DNA from: Rhizobium sp. RU36D
GTDB lineage: Bacteria; Pseudomonadota; Alphaproteobacteria; Rhizobiales; Rhizobiaceae
Direction: 5' to 3'
Assembly (NCBI RefSeq): GCF_900176345.1
Contig: NZ_FWXU01000008.1
Span: 1-64,000 of the forward strand
DNA length: 64,000 nt
Of this stretch, positions 57,361 to 64,000 are shown in pieces (position 1 is the first letter of the stretch; every line of letters begins with the position of its first letter). Both the position numbers and the translations under genes were made by a program. The notes below the pieces were generated by a model that searched no databases, was not told the DNA's origin, and worked only from the letters and a program-made list of their open reading frames with translations.

Positions 57361-57542
57361 GCTCCCTACTCATTTCATCCCAGACGAAAGAGAGTCAAGC
57401 ACTTTTATATTTGCGTCACAGAAGGCCGCTTCGGGGCCAGAGTGGGCTTGACTCACGTCAAAAATCGCGGTCGATCAGCCCACGCATTTGTGTCCCGGAT
57501 TCAAGTTTTTCGTTGTCAGCCCCGTTGCGGTTGGTAAATATT

Positions 57543-57555
57543 CCAAGCGCTTTGG
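57543..57555. promoter_or_regulatory. LacI-type operator candidate near aglR
   Basis: CCAAGCGCTTTGG contains the same AAGCGCTT core as the site at 57349, about 190 bases away. Paired sites at that spacing could allow a DNA loop controlling both aglR and aglE. Confidence 0.65.
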
Positions 57556-57612
57556 GGGCCGCGAGGAACAGCTAGGACTGGAGGTCCGGGAAGCGCGGAG
57601 GATGTAGGCAAA

Positions 57613-58638
57613 GTGAATCTCAAACAGTTATCGCAGTTGCTCGGGCTGTCGCAAACGACGATCAGCCGAGCACTCAACGGCTATCCGGAGGTCAACGAGG
57701 AAACCCGCCAGCGCGTGCTGAAGGCGGCGAACGAGACCGGCTACCGTCCGAACCGGGCGGCCCAGCGCCTGGCGACAGGCAAGGCCGGCTCCATCGGGCT
57801 CGTCATGCCCGTTTCGCCGGGCCACAATTCCGATGTGCATTTCGGCGAGTTTCAGCTTGGCCTCAGCGAAGAGGCGCTGCGGCACGATTTCCACTTCGTC
57901 ATCATGCCCTCCCATCCCCGCGACGAGGAACAGGCGATCCGCTGGCTGGTGGCGAGCGGCAGCGTCGATGGCTACTATCTCGCCTATATGCGGGAAAACG
58001 ACCCGCGTATCGCCATGGCGAAATCGCTGCCCGTGCCCTTCATCGTGCATGGCCGCTCGCTTGGCCTGGAGACAGACTTTCCGTCGCTGGATGTCGACAA
58101 CGAGGGGGCGTTCTACGACGCCACCCGGCTGCTGCTCGATCTCGGCCATGTCAGGTTCGGCCTGCTCAATGGCCCGGAAGACCTGGATTTTGCCCTGAGA
58201 CGCAAGCTCGGCACGCTGAAGGCTCTGCGGGAGCGCGGGCACGACCTGCAGCAGGAATATGCCCACCACACGCCGATGACCGACGAATTCGGCTATCGCG
58301 GCATGTCGGAACTGTTGGCGCTTCCCGAGCCGCCGACCGCGGTTCTCTGTGCCAGTACGGTGCTGGCGCTCGGTGCGGTCAGGGCCATCAACAAGGCGGG
58401 CCTGCGGCTTGGCCAGGACATTTCGCTGATCGCCCATGACGACGTGCTGCCGTTGCTGAAGCCGGAGAATTTCACCGTGCCGCTGACGACGACGCGCTCG
58501 TCGCTGAGGGCCGCGGGCATCCGCATCGCGCAGCGGCTGATCACATCGATCTCCGGCGAGGACATGAAAACCCCGCAGCAGGAACTGTGGAAGGCCGATC
58601 TGGTGGTGCGGGCCTCGACCGGACCCGCGCCACGCTAA
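57613..58638 (+). CDS. aglR: LacI-family regulator of the agl operon
   Basis: Repressor of 341 residues. The N-terminal helix-turn-helix (NLKQLSQLLGLSQTTISRALNGYPEVN) contains the hinge helix NRAAQRLATG near residue 50, and the rest is a periplasmic-binding-like sensor domain. It starts at GTG 57613, after a GGAGGATG-like ribosome site. It diverges from aglEFGAK and probably responds to an alpha-glucoside or a breakdown product. Confidence 0.92.
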   Translation: MNLKQLSQLLGLSQTTISRALNGYPEVNEETRQRVLKAANETGYRPNRAAQRLATGKAGSIGLVMPVSPGHNSDVHFGEFQLGLSEEALRHDFHFVIMPSHPRDEEQAIRWLVASGSVDGYYLAYMRENDPRIAMAKSLPVPFIVHGRSLGLETDFPSLDVDNEGAFYDATRLLLDLGHVRFGLLNGPEDLDFALRRKLGTLKALRERGHDLQQEYAHHTPMTDEFGYRGMSELLALPEPPTAVLCASTVLALGAVRAINKAGLRLGQDISLIAHDDVLPLLKPENFTVPLTTTRSSLRAAGIRIAQRLITSISGEDMKTPQQELWKADLVVRASTGPAPR

Positions 58639-58645
58639 CGGCGCG

Positions 58646-59545
58646 TCAGAAGCGCGGCGGCGTGCGGCCGGCGGCGCGATAGGCGGCAATGACCGTATTG
58701 GCCATCAGCATGGCGATGGTCATGGGGCCGACGCCGCCGGGAACGGGGGAAATGGCGGCGGCAACGGGCTTGACCTCGGCAAAGGCGACATCGCCCACCA
58801 GCCGGCTCTTGCCCTCCCCGCGCTCAGGAGCGGCAATGCGATTGATGCCGACATCGATGACGGTGGCGCCGGGCTTGACCCAATCCGCCCTGACCATCTC
58901 AGGCCGGCCGACGGCGGCGACCAGGATGTCCGCCTGACGGGCAAGGCCTGGCAGGTCGCGGCTCTTCGAGTGACCGATCGTGACGGTGGCATTGGCCATC
59001 AGCAACAACTGGGCCATGGGCTTGCCGAACAGATTGGAGCGGCCGATGACGAGCGCATTCAGCCCCGAGAGATCGTCGCCATGGATCTTGCGCACCAGAA
59101 GCATGGCGCCGGCGGGAGTGCAGGAGACGAGGCCGGTTTCCCGATCACCGGTCGCCAGCTTGCCGGCATTGACGACATGCAGGCCATCGACATCCTTTTC
59201 CGGCAGGATGGACTGGATGACGGGCTCGGACTTCAGGTGACCCGGCAGTGGCAATTGCACCAGAATGCCATGGATGGCGGGATCGGCATTCAGGCTGGCG
59301 ACCAGCGCCATCAGGGCGTCCTGGGTGGTATCCGCCGGCAAGGTGTGCTGGATGGAGTTGAAGCCGCAATGCTTGGCCATCCGACCCTTGGCACCGACAT
59401 AGGTGTGGCTGGCCGGATCATCGCCGACGATGACGACGGCAAGACCGGTGCGAAGCCCGGTCTCCTGTTCCAGGCTGGCGGCGGCCGTCCTGACAGCCTC
59501 GACCACATCGGCCGAAGCCTGCTTGCCATCAATCACAACAGTCAT
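58646..59545 (-). CDS. folD: Bifunctional methylene-THF dehydrogenase/cyclohydrolase
   Basis: FolD of 299 residues, catalysing two steps of the folate one-carbon pathway. Motifs include [16 protein letters not shown] with the active-site Tyr/Lys region, [21 protein letters not shown] and [18 protein letters not shown]. The start ATG 59545 follows GGGAGAAG. It ends eight bases after the convergent aglR gene. Confidence 0.96.
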   Translation of the reverse strand: MTVVIDGKQASADVVEAVRTAAASLEQETGLRTGLAVVIVGDDPASHTYVGAKGRMAKHCGFNSIQHTLPADTTQDALMALVASLNADPAIHGILVQLPLPGHLKSEPVIQSILPEKDVDGLHVVNAGKLATGDRETGLVSCTPAGAMLLVRKIHGDDLSGLNALVIGRSNLFGKPMAQLLLMANATVTIGHSKSRDLPGLARQADILVAAVGRPEMVRADWVKPGATVIDVGINRIAAPERGEGKSRLVGDVAFAEVKPVAAAISPVPGGVGPMTIAMLMANTVIAAYRAAGRTPPRF

Positions 59546-59739
59546 TGGCTTCTCCCACGTCGATTTAAGGCGCAACCTAACCGCTAGACAGGGCTGCGGT
59601 TTGCCTTTTACCGCCGTATGGTGTCAAAAAGGCGAGATTGCAAGGTGGGTCGCCCGGCGCAGAACCGCCTTCGTCAAAGAAAATGCGACAGATGACGCAA
59701 AACGAATGGCACCGCCGCCTGGCCGGCGGGCGACATGCT

Positions 59740-60618
59740 CTAGCGGCGGCGGTCCATGGATTTGAGCGGGAAGGCGATTTCGCTGCGGACACCCTGGCCC
59801 TGATCGGGGCGCTTGTGCTCGTCATTGGCAGCAGGTCGCGTGCGGACGCCTTTCGACAAACCCATGCGATAGGCCAGCAGACGGCCGAGAAATACCGGTC
59901 CGCCGACGATATAGCGACGCCACAGCCGCTCCGGCTCGCAGATGATGCGGTACATCCATTCAAGCCGCAGCCGGCGAACCCATAGCGGCGCACGCGGGAC
60001 GATTTCCGACACGAAATCGAACAGCGCGCCGACGCACAGGACAAGACGCGCGTGCTCGTCCCGGATGTTCTGGTGCACCCATTTTTCCTGTAGCGGCGTG
60101 CCCATGCCGACCAGGAGGATATCGATCTTCAGGTCTGCGAGGCGCTCAAGCACCGGCGTGCTGTCGTTCTTGTCGAAATACCCGTCTGACACGGCGATGA
60201 AATCGTGCCAGGGCGCATGGCGCTTGAAGTTCATGACGGCGCCGGCGAGAACCTCCGGGGTGCCGCCGATCAGGCCGACCCGTTTCTTGCGGTCGATATA
60301 GGTGAGGAGCGCGGGCACAAAATCCGTGCCGTTGAGGTTCGCCTTGAACTTCGAGCCGTTCAGCACATAGGACGCGATGTCGATGCCCACGCCATCGGGC
60401 AGGACCACGTTATCTTCCAGGATGTCCCGGTAGGCCGCATCGTCCAGCATGATATTGGCATTGTTGGCATTCATGAACGCGATGCGGGAATGCCCGCTCG
60501 GGCGGCTCGCCAGATCGCTGGCCAGCGCCAGAGCATTCGGCCAGCACAGGTCATGCACCGGGAAGCCAAGAATTGGTCTTCGCGTATGGCGGTGACCAAA
60601 GTCTGGAACAATATTCAT
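59740..60618 (-). CDS. WecG/TagA/CpsF-family glycosyltransferase
   Basis: GT26 glycosyltransferase of 292 residues. Motifs NANNANIMLDD, LPDGVGIDIA, GGTPEVLAG and GMGTPLQEKWV are characteristic, with ERLWRRYIVGGPVFLGRLL near the C-terminus. Such enzymes transfer an N-acetylhexosaminuronic or related sugar to a lipid-linked intermediate for a surface polysaccharide. The start ATG 60618 follows GAGGAG. The family is clear but the exact polysaccharide is not. Confidence 0.9.
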   Translation of the reverse strand: MNIVPDFGHRHTRRPILGFPVHDLCWPNALALASDLASRPSGHSRIAFMNANNANIMLDDAAYRDILEDNVVLPDGVGIDIASYVLNGSKFKANLNGTDFVPALLTYIDRKKRVGLIGGTPEVLAGAVMNFKRHAPWHDFIAVSDGYFDKNDSTPVLERLADLKIDILLVGMGTPLQEKWVHQNIRDEHARLVLCVGALFDFVSEIVPRAPLWVRRLRLEWMYRIICEPERLWRRYIVGGPVFLGRLLAYRMGLSKGVRTRPAANDEHKRPDQGQGVRSEIAFPLKSMDRRR

Positions 60619-61062
60619 CGGCTTGCACTCCTCATGAATGCGGCTTCGGCGCTTAAATCGCGCCGGCATGTCAATCTTCGATAAGAGATCGCGAGGAGAA
60701 TCGTGCTGTGCAGCACCGAAAGGCCATGCTATACTTTGAATTCGGCACCTTGTCGGCATATCTGCACACAGAACTACTCGTTGTGATGCGCCTGTTTTAG
60801 CAACAACACATCAAGTTCCATTTAATATATTTGTTAGAGTTTGCGCGATCGGGTTAACCATGGAGGGCAAGTTGATTTGCCGCCATAACGACGCGCTGCA
60901 GGCCATCAAGGCCGATTTTCGCGATAAACCGCCTGATCGGGCATCATCGCAGGACCATGGGAGGCATTGGCGGCCTCACTTTGGTAAATTCATATGTTTT
61001 GAAGAATAGAAAAAGGGACCAAGACCCAAAAAAGGACTCGGTCCCCGAATGAAGGATCGGGA
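60619..61062. other. Intergenic region with terminator
   Basis: Holds the promoter of the glycosyltransferase gene (AT-rich, around 60720-60840) and the terminator of the flagellar operon. A 49-codon frame at 60860-61009 has no ribosome site and is not called. Confidence 0.5.
61015..61045 (-). terminator. Terminator of the flagellar operon
   Basis: On the minus strand GGGACC and GGTCCC close a stem with imperfect inner pairs and a T-rich loop, followed by TTTTTC. It lies 18 bases after the last gene of the operon. Confidence 0.75.
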
Positions 61063-61599
61063 TCAGTGTCCGGCGCTCGCCGCAGGCGCTTCGACCGGCT
61101 GTCCTTCAACGATGGTAACCGGCTTGGGCGGCGGCGCGCTGCTGGCATCGCCCGTGCGGGTATCCTGCTTGGCAAGGTAGTCGAGTTGCTCAACCAGCAC
61201 TTCCTCGACGAAACCCTCGCCCAGCCGCTTGTTCATGTCCGTCTTGATCGCCTCGCGAAAGGCGGCAACATCGAAGGCGCCGGTATTGGCGATATCGATC
61301 ATCTTGTTGCCGACCAGCAGCGTAAAGAGCTCATCGGTCATGAGCTCCGTCATCGGGAGTTCGACGTTCTTGATCTTTTCCTTGTCCATCATGAAGGAGA
61401 TGCGACCGAGGAAATATCCCGTCACGGCGCCGTTGGAAATCATCGGCACCGTGATCGATTCACCCTTGACCAGCTGCAGCTTGTCCTTGCGCAGCGCCTC
61501 CTCATCGACGGGCGGGCGCGTCGCCATATAGACGGACGCGTAGACGGTGCCGAGCGTGACGACACAGACCCAGATGCCGGTGAGAAGAAGCTTCATCAT
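61063..61599 (-). CDS. FliL-like flagellar membrane protein
   Basis: Protein of 178 residues with one N-terminal membrane helix (about 5-27) and a periplasmic domain whose C-terminal part, FREAIKTDMNKRLGEGFVEEVLVEQLDYLAKQD, resembles FliL. FliL proteins support the motor/stator under load. It is the last gene of the block and its ATG overlaps the preceding stop. A second, standard FliL may exist elsewhere in the genome, so this could be a paralogue. The final Pro/Ala-rich tail (about 155-178) is disordered. Confidence 0.6.
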   Translation of the reverse strand: MMKLLLTGIWVCVVTLGTVYASVYMATRPPVDEEALRKDKLQLVKGESITVPMISNGAVTGYFLGRISFMMDKEKIKNVELPMTELMTDELFTLLVGNKMIDIANTGAFDVAAFREAIKTDMNKRLGEGFVEEVLVEQLDYLAKQDTRTGDASSAPPPKPVTIVEGQPVEAPAASAGH

Positions 61600-61970
61600 C
61601 AGGAATAGGACTCGCTGTAGAGGAACTGTTCCTGGGAATAGGTGCCATCGGCATCGGCATCCTGGATCGCGTTCTTCAGGATGTCTGCCACGGCGCGCAC
61701 GGCCGACAGATGCGCCTCGACGCGCCGCTCGTTGAGCGCCAGCTTCTTCTTCAGGCTCTGCATCTGCTCGACATAACCGGCGGCGAAATCGGCCGGGGTC
61801 AGGTCGCGGAACAGCATGGTCAATTCATAAAGGCAACGGCTCTTATGCGCGTTGGAAACCTTGAAATCGAATTCCGGATCCTTGCCGATCCGCTCATTTT
61901 CGTTATCGACAATCATCTCAAGCCGCCCCAGGACCGATTTGATGCGATAATCGCTGTTAAGAATTTCCAT
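61599..61970 (-). CDS. FlgN-like flagellar accessory protein
   Basis: All-helical protein of 123 residues, acidic and with a long heptad-like stretch (VEQMQSLKKKLALNERRVEAHLSAVRAVADIL). Size, helical build and position suit a FlgN-type export chaperone for hook-associated proteins, but the sequence match is not decisive. It is followed with a stop/start overlap by the FliL-like gene. Confidence 0.5.
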   Translation of the reverse strand: MEILNSDYRIKSVLGRLEMIVDNENERIGKDPEFDFKVSNAHKSRCLYELTMLFRDLTPADFAAGYVEQMQSLKKKLALNERRVEAHLSAVRAVADILKNAIQDADADGTYSQEQFLYSESYS

Positions 61971-61989
61971 ATTTTACGTCCACCCTGAA

Positions 61990-62547
61990 TCAGATCTGTG
62001 CGTTTTCGCTGGGGGCAATGCCCAAGGTTTTGCGTTCGAGCTCCATAATCATGCTCATGGCGACATTGCGGTCATCGCTGTCGGTCGTTGCGTTGGCGAC
62101 TTTACCGCCGCGCTGGGCAGCGATCATGTCGGAATACATCTGCTCGGCGATGCCGATACCGCCGCGCTCGGAAATTTCGGCGCCGATCTGTTCGGCCATC
62201 ATGCTCTTCCAGATTTCGCCGGCATTGCCCTTGCCGTAGACGGCCTCGCTGTCTTCCGGCAGCATGGACTTCAGGAAGTTCTGCAGAACGACGCCTTCAA
62301 ATTGCCGGTAGACTTCGGGAACCTCGCCGACCTTCTTCTCAGAAGCGGCATTGGCAAGACCGGACTTGGAGCCGGCGCTGTTCAAGATATCGACGGCGGC
62401 GTCGAAACCGGCGCCCTTTTCAGCCAGGCTGGTGGCAGCAAAGGCCGCCCGCGTTGCCTTGAGTTTCGCCTGAGCGGCCTCGACTTGCGCCGGATCGGCT
62501 GCTCTCACTACGTCCAGAACCAGATCGCTTGGTGGTGATATCGCCAC
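61990..62547 (-). CDS. cheL: Rod-binding protein CheL / FlgJ N-domain
   Basis: Protein of 185 residues. The C-terminal half is the rod-binding domain (FEGVVLQNFLKSMLPEDSE, then GEIWKSMMAEQIGAEISERGGIGIAEQMY), as in Caulobacter CheL and the N-half of FlgJ. It lacks the muramidase part of FlgJ, as is normal in alphaproteobacteria. The start is set at GTG 62547 because GAGG lies nine bases upstream; a GTG fifteen bases earlier is also in frame. Confidence 0.88.
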   Translation of the reverse strand: MAISPPSDLVLDVVRAADPAQVEAAQAKLKATRAAFAATSLAEKGAGFDAAVDILNSAGSKSGLANAASEKKVGEVPEVYRQFEGVVLQNFLKSMLPEDSEAVYGKGNAGEIWKSMMAEQIGAEISERGGIGIAEQMYSDMIAAQRGGKVANATTDSDDRNVAMSMIMELERKTLGIAPSENAQI

Positions 62548-62580
62548 GATGGTCGTCCTCACATTTCAGTTCGGACGTGA

Positions 62581-62994
62581 CTATCCTTCATGAAGCTTGC
62601 TGGAGGCTGGCGTTGCATAACGCATGTCGACGAGGTCCAGAATTGCCTCGTCCGCCGCTTCCCGGTCCTCGTCTTCGCGGGCTTCCAGGCGGTGTTCGTC
62701 GAGCTTGTCGCCCTTGGCGCGCTCGCGCATGACCCGCATTTCATGCAGTTGCTGCATGCCGGCCAATTGCCGCTCAGTCGTGGACAGCCGGGTGAATCGG
62801 TCCGCATAATTCTGCGCGAACAGGCGATGCACCGGATCGAGCGAGCCGATCGCCTCCATGACGCTGGTCATCGATTCGGTGACTTCCTGGCGCTGGCGGG
62901 CGGTGGCGGCGAGATCGCTCTCCGCCATCTTTTCCAGATGCCGCTGGACGGCGACGAGCCGCATCAGCTTCTGCGATTTCTTCTGCTGGCTCAT
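62581..62994 (-). CDS. FliJ-like flagellar export protein
   Basis: Coiled-coil protein of 137 residues, strongly charged, matching FliJ in size and in its long pair of helices (for example LVAVQRHLEKMAESDLAATARQRQEV). FliJ assists the FliI ATPase in type III export. Start ATG 62994 follows AGGAG by seven bases. It lies between fliR and cheL. Confidence 0.6.
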   Translation of the reverse strand: MSQQKKSQKLMRLVAVQRHLEKMAESDLAATARQRQEVTESMTSVMEAIGSLDPVHRLFAQNYADRFTRLSTTERQLAGMQQLHEMRVMRERAKGDKLDEHRLEAREDEDREAADEAILDLVDMRYATPASSKLHEG

Positions 62995-63033
62995 GAGCCG
63001 GCTCCTATAGGCATGCCCGCGCCGCATCCATGG

Positions 63034-63786
63034 CTAGCTGCCGATGAAGACGGAGGGAAAGAATTCGGCGAACTGCCGCACCAGCGCGGCAATCGAGAGA
63101 TAGACAAGGAACAGCCCGCCCATCAGGAGATACGGGGTCGAAATGAAGAAAACCGGGATCTGCGGCGCGAGCTTGTTGATGAGGCCGACGGCGAAGTTGA
63201 ACATCAGGCCGAAGATGATGAAGGGGCTGGCCAGCCGCAGCATCAGCTTGAAGGTGGTGACCAGGGTATCGGTCAGGGTGATGAGCATCTTCTGCGAATC
63301 AGGAATGCCGCCCAAGGGCATGGCCGTGTAGGAATCGATCAGCGCCCGGAAGACCATGTGGTGAAAATCCATGGCGAACAGCAGCATCAACCCGCCGAAG
63401 CTGATGAGGTTGGTAAGCTGGTTTTCGGCGGCATCTTCCAGGATGTCGCCGGCACCCGGGGCGCTGAAGCCGATGGCCATCGACAGGACCGAGCCGGCGA
63501 ATTGAAGGCCGAGCACATAAAAGCGCGCGATCAGACCATACATGGTGCCGATGACGAATTCGGTAAAAACAAGCTGGATATAGGCGGTTTGCGTGCCGGA
63601 AACGCGGGGATAGATGATGTCCCAGAGGACCGGCAGGATGGCCATGGAAATGGCCACCGAGGCCAGGAGCCGAACGATCATCGGCAACCGGGCGCTGGAA
63701 AACCCGGGAAGAACCATCATGCAGGCACCAATGCGGCAGAAGCACGCAAACAATGCCAGGACGGTCCCTTCCGGGTCTGTGATCAT
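63034..63786 (-). CDS. fliR: Flagellar export apparatus protein FliR
   Basis: Inner-membrane protein of 250 residues with six predicted helices, part of the FliPQR export gate. Conserved stretches include [21 protein letters not shown] near the start and [16 protein letters not shown]. Its ATG overlaps the flhA stop (ATGA), showing translational coupling. Confidence 0.94.
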   Translation of the reverse strand: MITDPEGTVLALFACFCRIGACMMVLPGFSSARLPMIVRLLASVAISMAILPVLWDIIYPRVSGTQTAYIQLVFTEFVIGTMYGLIARFYVLGLQFAGSVLSMAIGFSAPGAGDILEDAAENQLTNLISFGGLMLLFAMDFHHMVFRALIDSYTAMPLGGIPDSQKMLITLTDTLVTTFKLMLRLASPFIIFGLMFNFAVGLINKLAPQIPVFFISTPYLLMGGLFLVYLSIAALVRQFAEFFPSVFIGS

Positions 63787-64000
63787 GATATGGAGCCCAA
63801 AATCTTGATCTCGATGCCCTTGGCCAGTTCGACATGCGACAGGACCGGGAGGGTTGCGAACAGCCGCTCGATGATCATGCGCACATAGGACCGTGTTTCG
63901 GGGGACGTGACAAGAACAAAGGGCAGGCCGCGATCCATGAATTCACGGATAACTTTGCTCGCCTGGTCGGAGAATTCCTCAAGGCTGCGGGGATCGATAT
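63783..64000 (-). CDS. flhA: Flagellar export protein FlhA (3' part)
   Basis: Only the last 71 or so codons lie in the window; the gene continues beyond the right edge. The visible protein end reads [17 protein letters not shown], then [18 protein letters not shown] and [22 protein letters not shown], which is the FlhA C-terminal export-gate domain. Confidence 0.93.
   Translation of the reverse strand, partial: IDPRSLEEFSDQASKVIREFMDRGLPFVLVTSPETRSYVRMIIERLFATLPVLSHVELAKGIEIKILGSIS

Noticed and set aside
60860-61009. A 49-codon frame on the plus strand
   Set aside because: No ribosome site, atypical composition, and it runs into the flagellar terminator.
62590-63888. Long plus-strand frame opposite fliR, FliJ-like and flhA
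   Set aside because: Antisense of confidently identified flagellar genes; composition is low-complexity.

Overview
The window reads as a chromosomal segment of a Rhizobiaceae alphaproteobacterium (Rhizobium/Agrobacterium/Sinorhizobium side). Support comes from high GC, the Entner-Doudoroff trio zwf-pgl-edd, an aglR-aglEFGAK alpha-glucoside locus, a rhizobial-style flagellar gene block (flhA-fliR and small partners), and palindromic mosaic repeats of the RIME type in the gaps between genes. The species cannot be fixed from the sequence alone. No tRNA, rRNA, CRISPR array, integrase or transposase was seen.

Layout. 0.3-3.6 kb: a CreBC-like two-component pair beside a DUF4173-type membrane protein. 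3.9-5.6 kb: a fused iron-type ABC permease without its partners, then a gap with a candidate small RNA. 5.8-9.8 kb: acetoacetyl-CoA synthetase and an AsmA-like protein. 10.5-14.7 kb: a putrescine importer (potFGHI). 14.8-18.3 kb: an XRE/ImmA-type regulator facing isocitrate lyase (aceA), with a palindrome in the shared promoter region. 18.7-22.4 kb: a CPBP protease, a LysR regulator, small proteins and a BaiN-like flavoprotein. 22.5-25.3 kb: gamma-glutamylputrescine synthetase and oxidase (puuA-puuB), which would degrade what potFGHI imports. 25.3-29.6 kb: zwf-pgl-edd.

29.6-32.7 kb is the standout: one large STAND/NACHT NTPase with a C-terminal pentapeptide-repeat domain, a plausible anti-phage sensor. 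It is wedged immediately after edd, and a diverged second copy of the edd 3' end lies on its far side. The gene therefore arrived as a roughly 3.1 kb insertion or by allele exchange.

32.8-36.7 kb: a metallophosphatase/5'-nucleotidase and a cyanide-insensitive-type bd oxidase (cydAB/cioAB). 36.9-39.0 kb: an amidase-TetR pair with a perfect operator-like palindrome. 39.5-45.5 kb: a TetR gene diverging from a PaoABC-type molybdenum aldehyde oxidoreductase operon, then an MFS transporter. 45.7-50.7 kb: an HxlR regulator, small hypotheticals, a DUF2778/Tlde1-like protein, an SDR lacking the usual catalytic Tyr/Lys, and a PilZ-like protein. 50.8-58.6 kb: the agl locus. 58.6-60.6 kb: folD and a WecG/TagA glycosyltransferase. 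61.0-64.0 kb: the distal end of a flagellar operon, with flhA cut by the window edge.

Together the metabolic genes describe a scavenger of polyamines, alpha-glucosides, aldehydes, acetoacetate and C2 compounds, feeding glyoxylate and Entner-Doudoroff metabolism.
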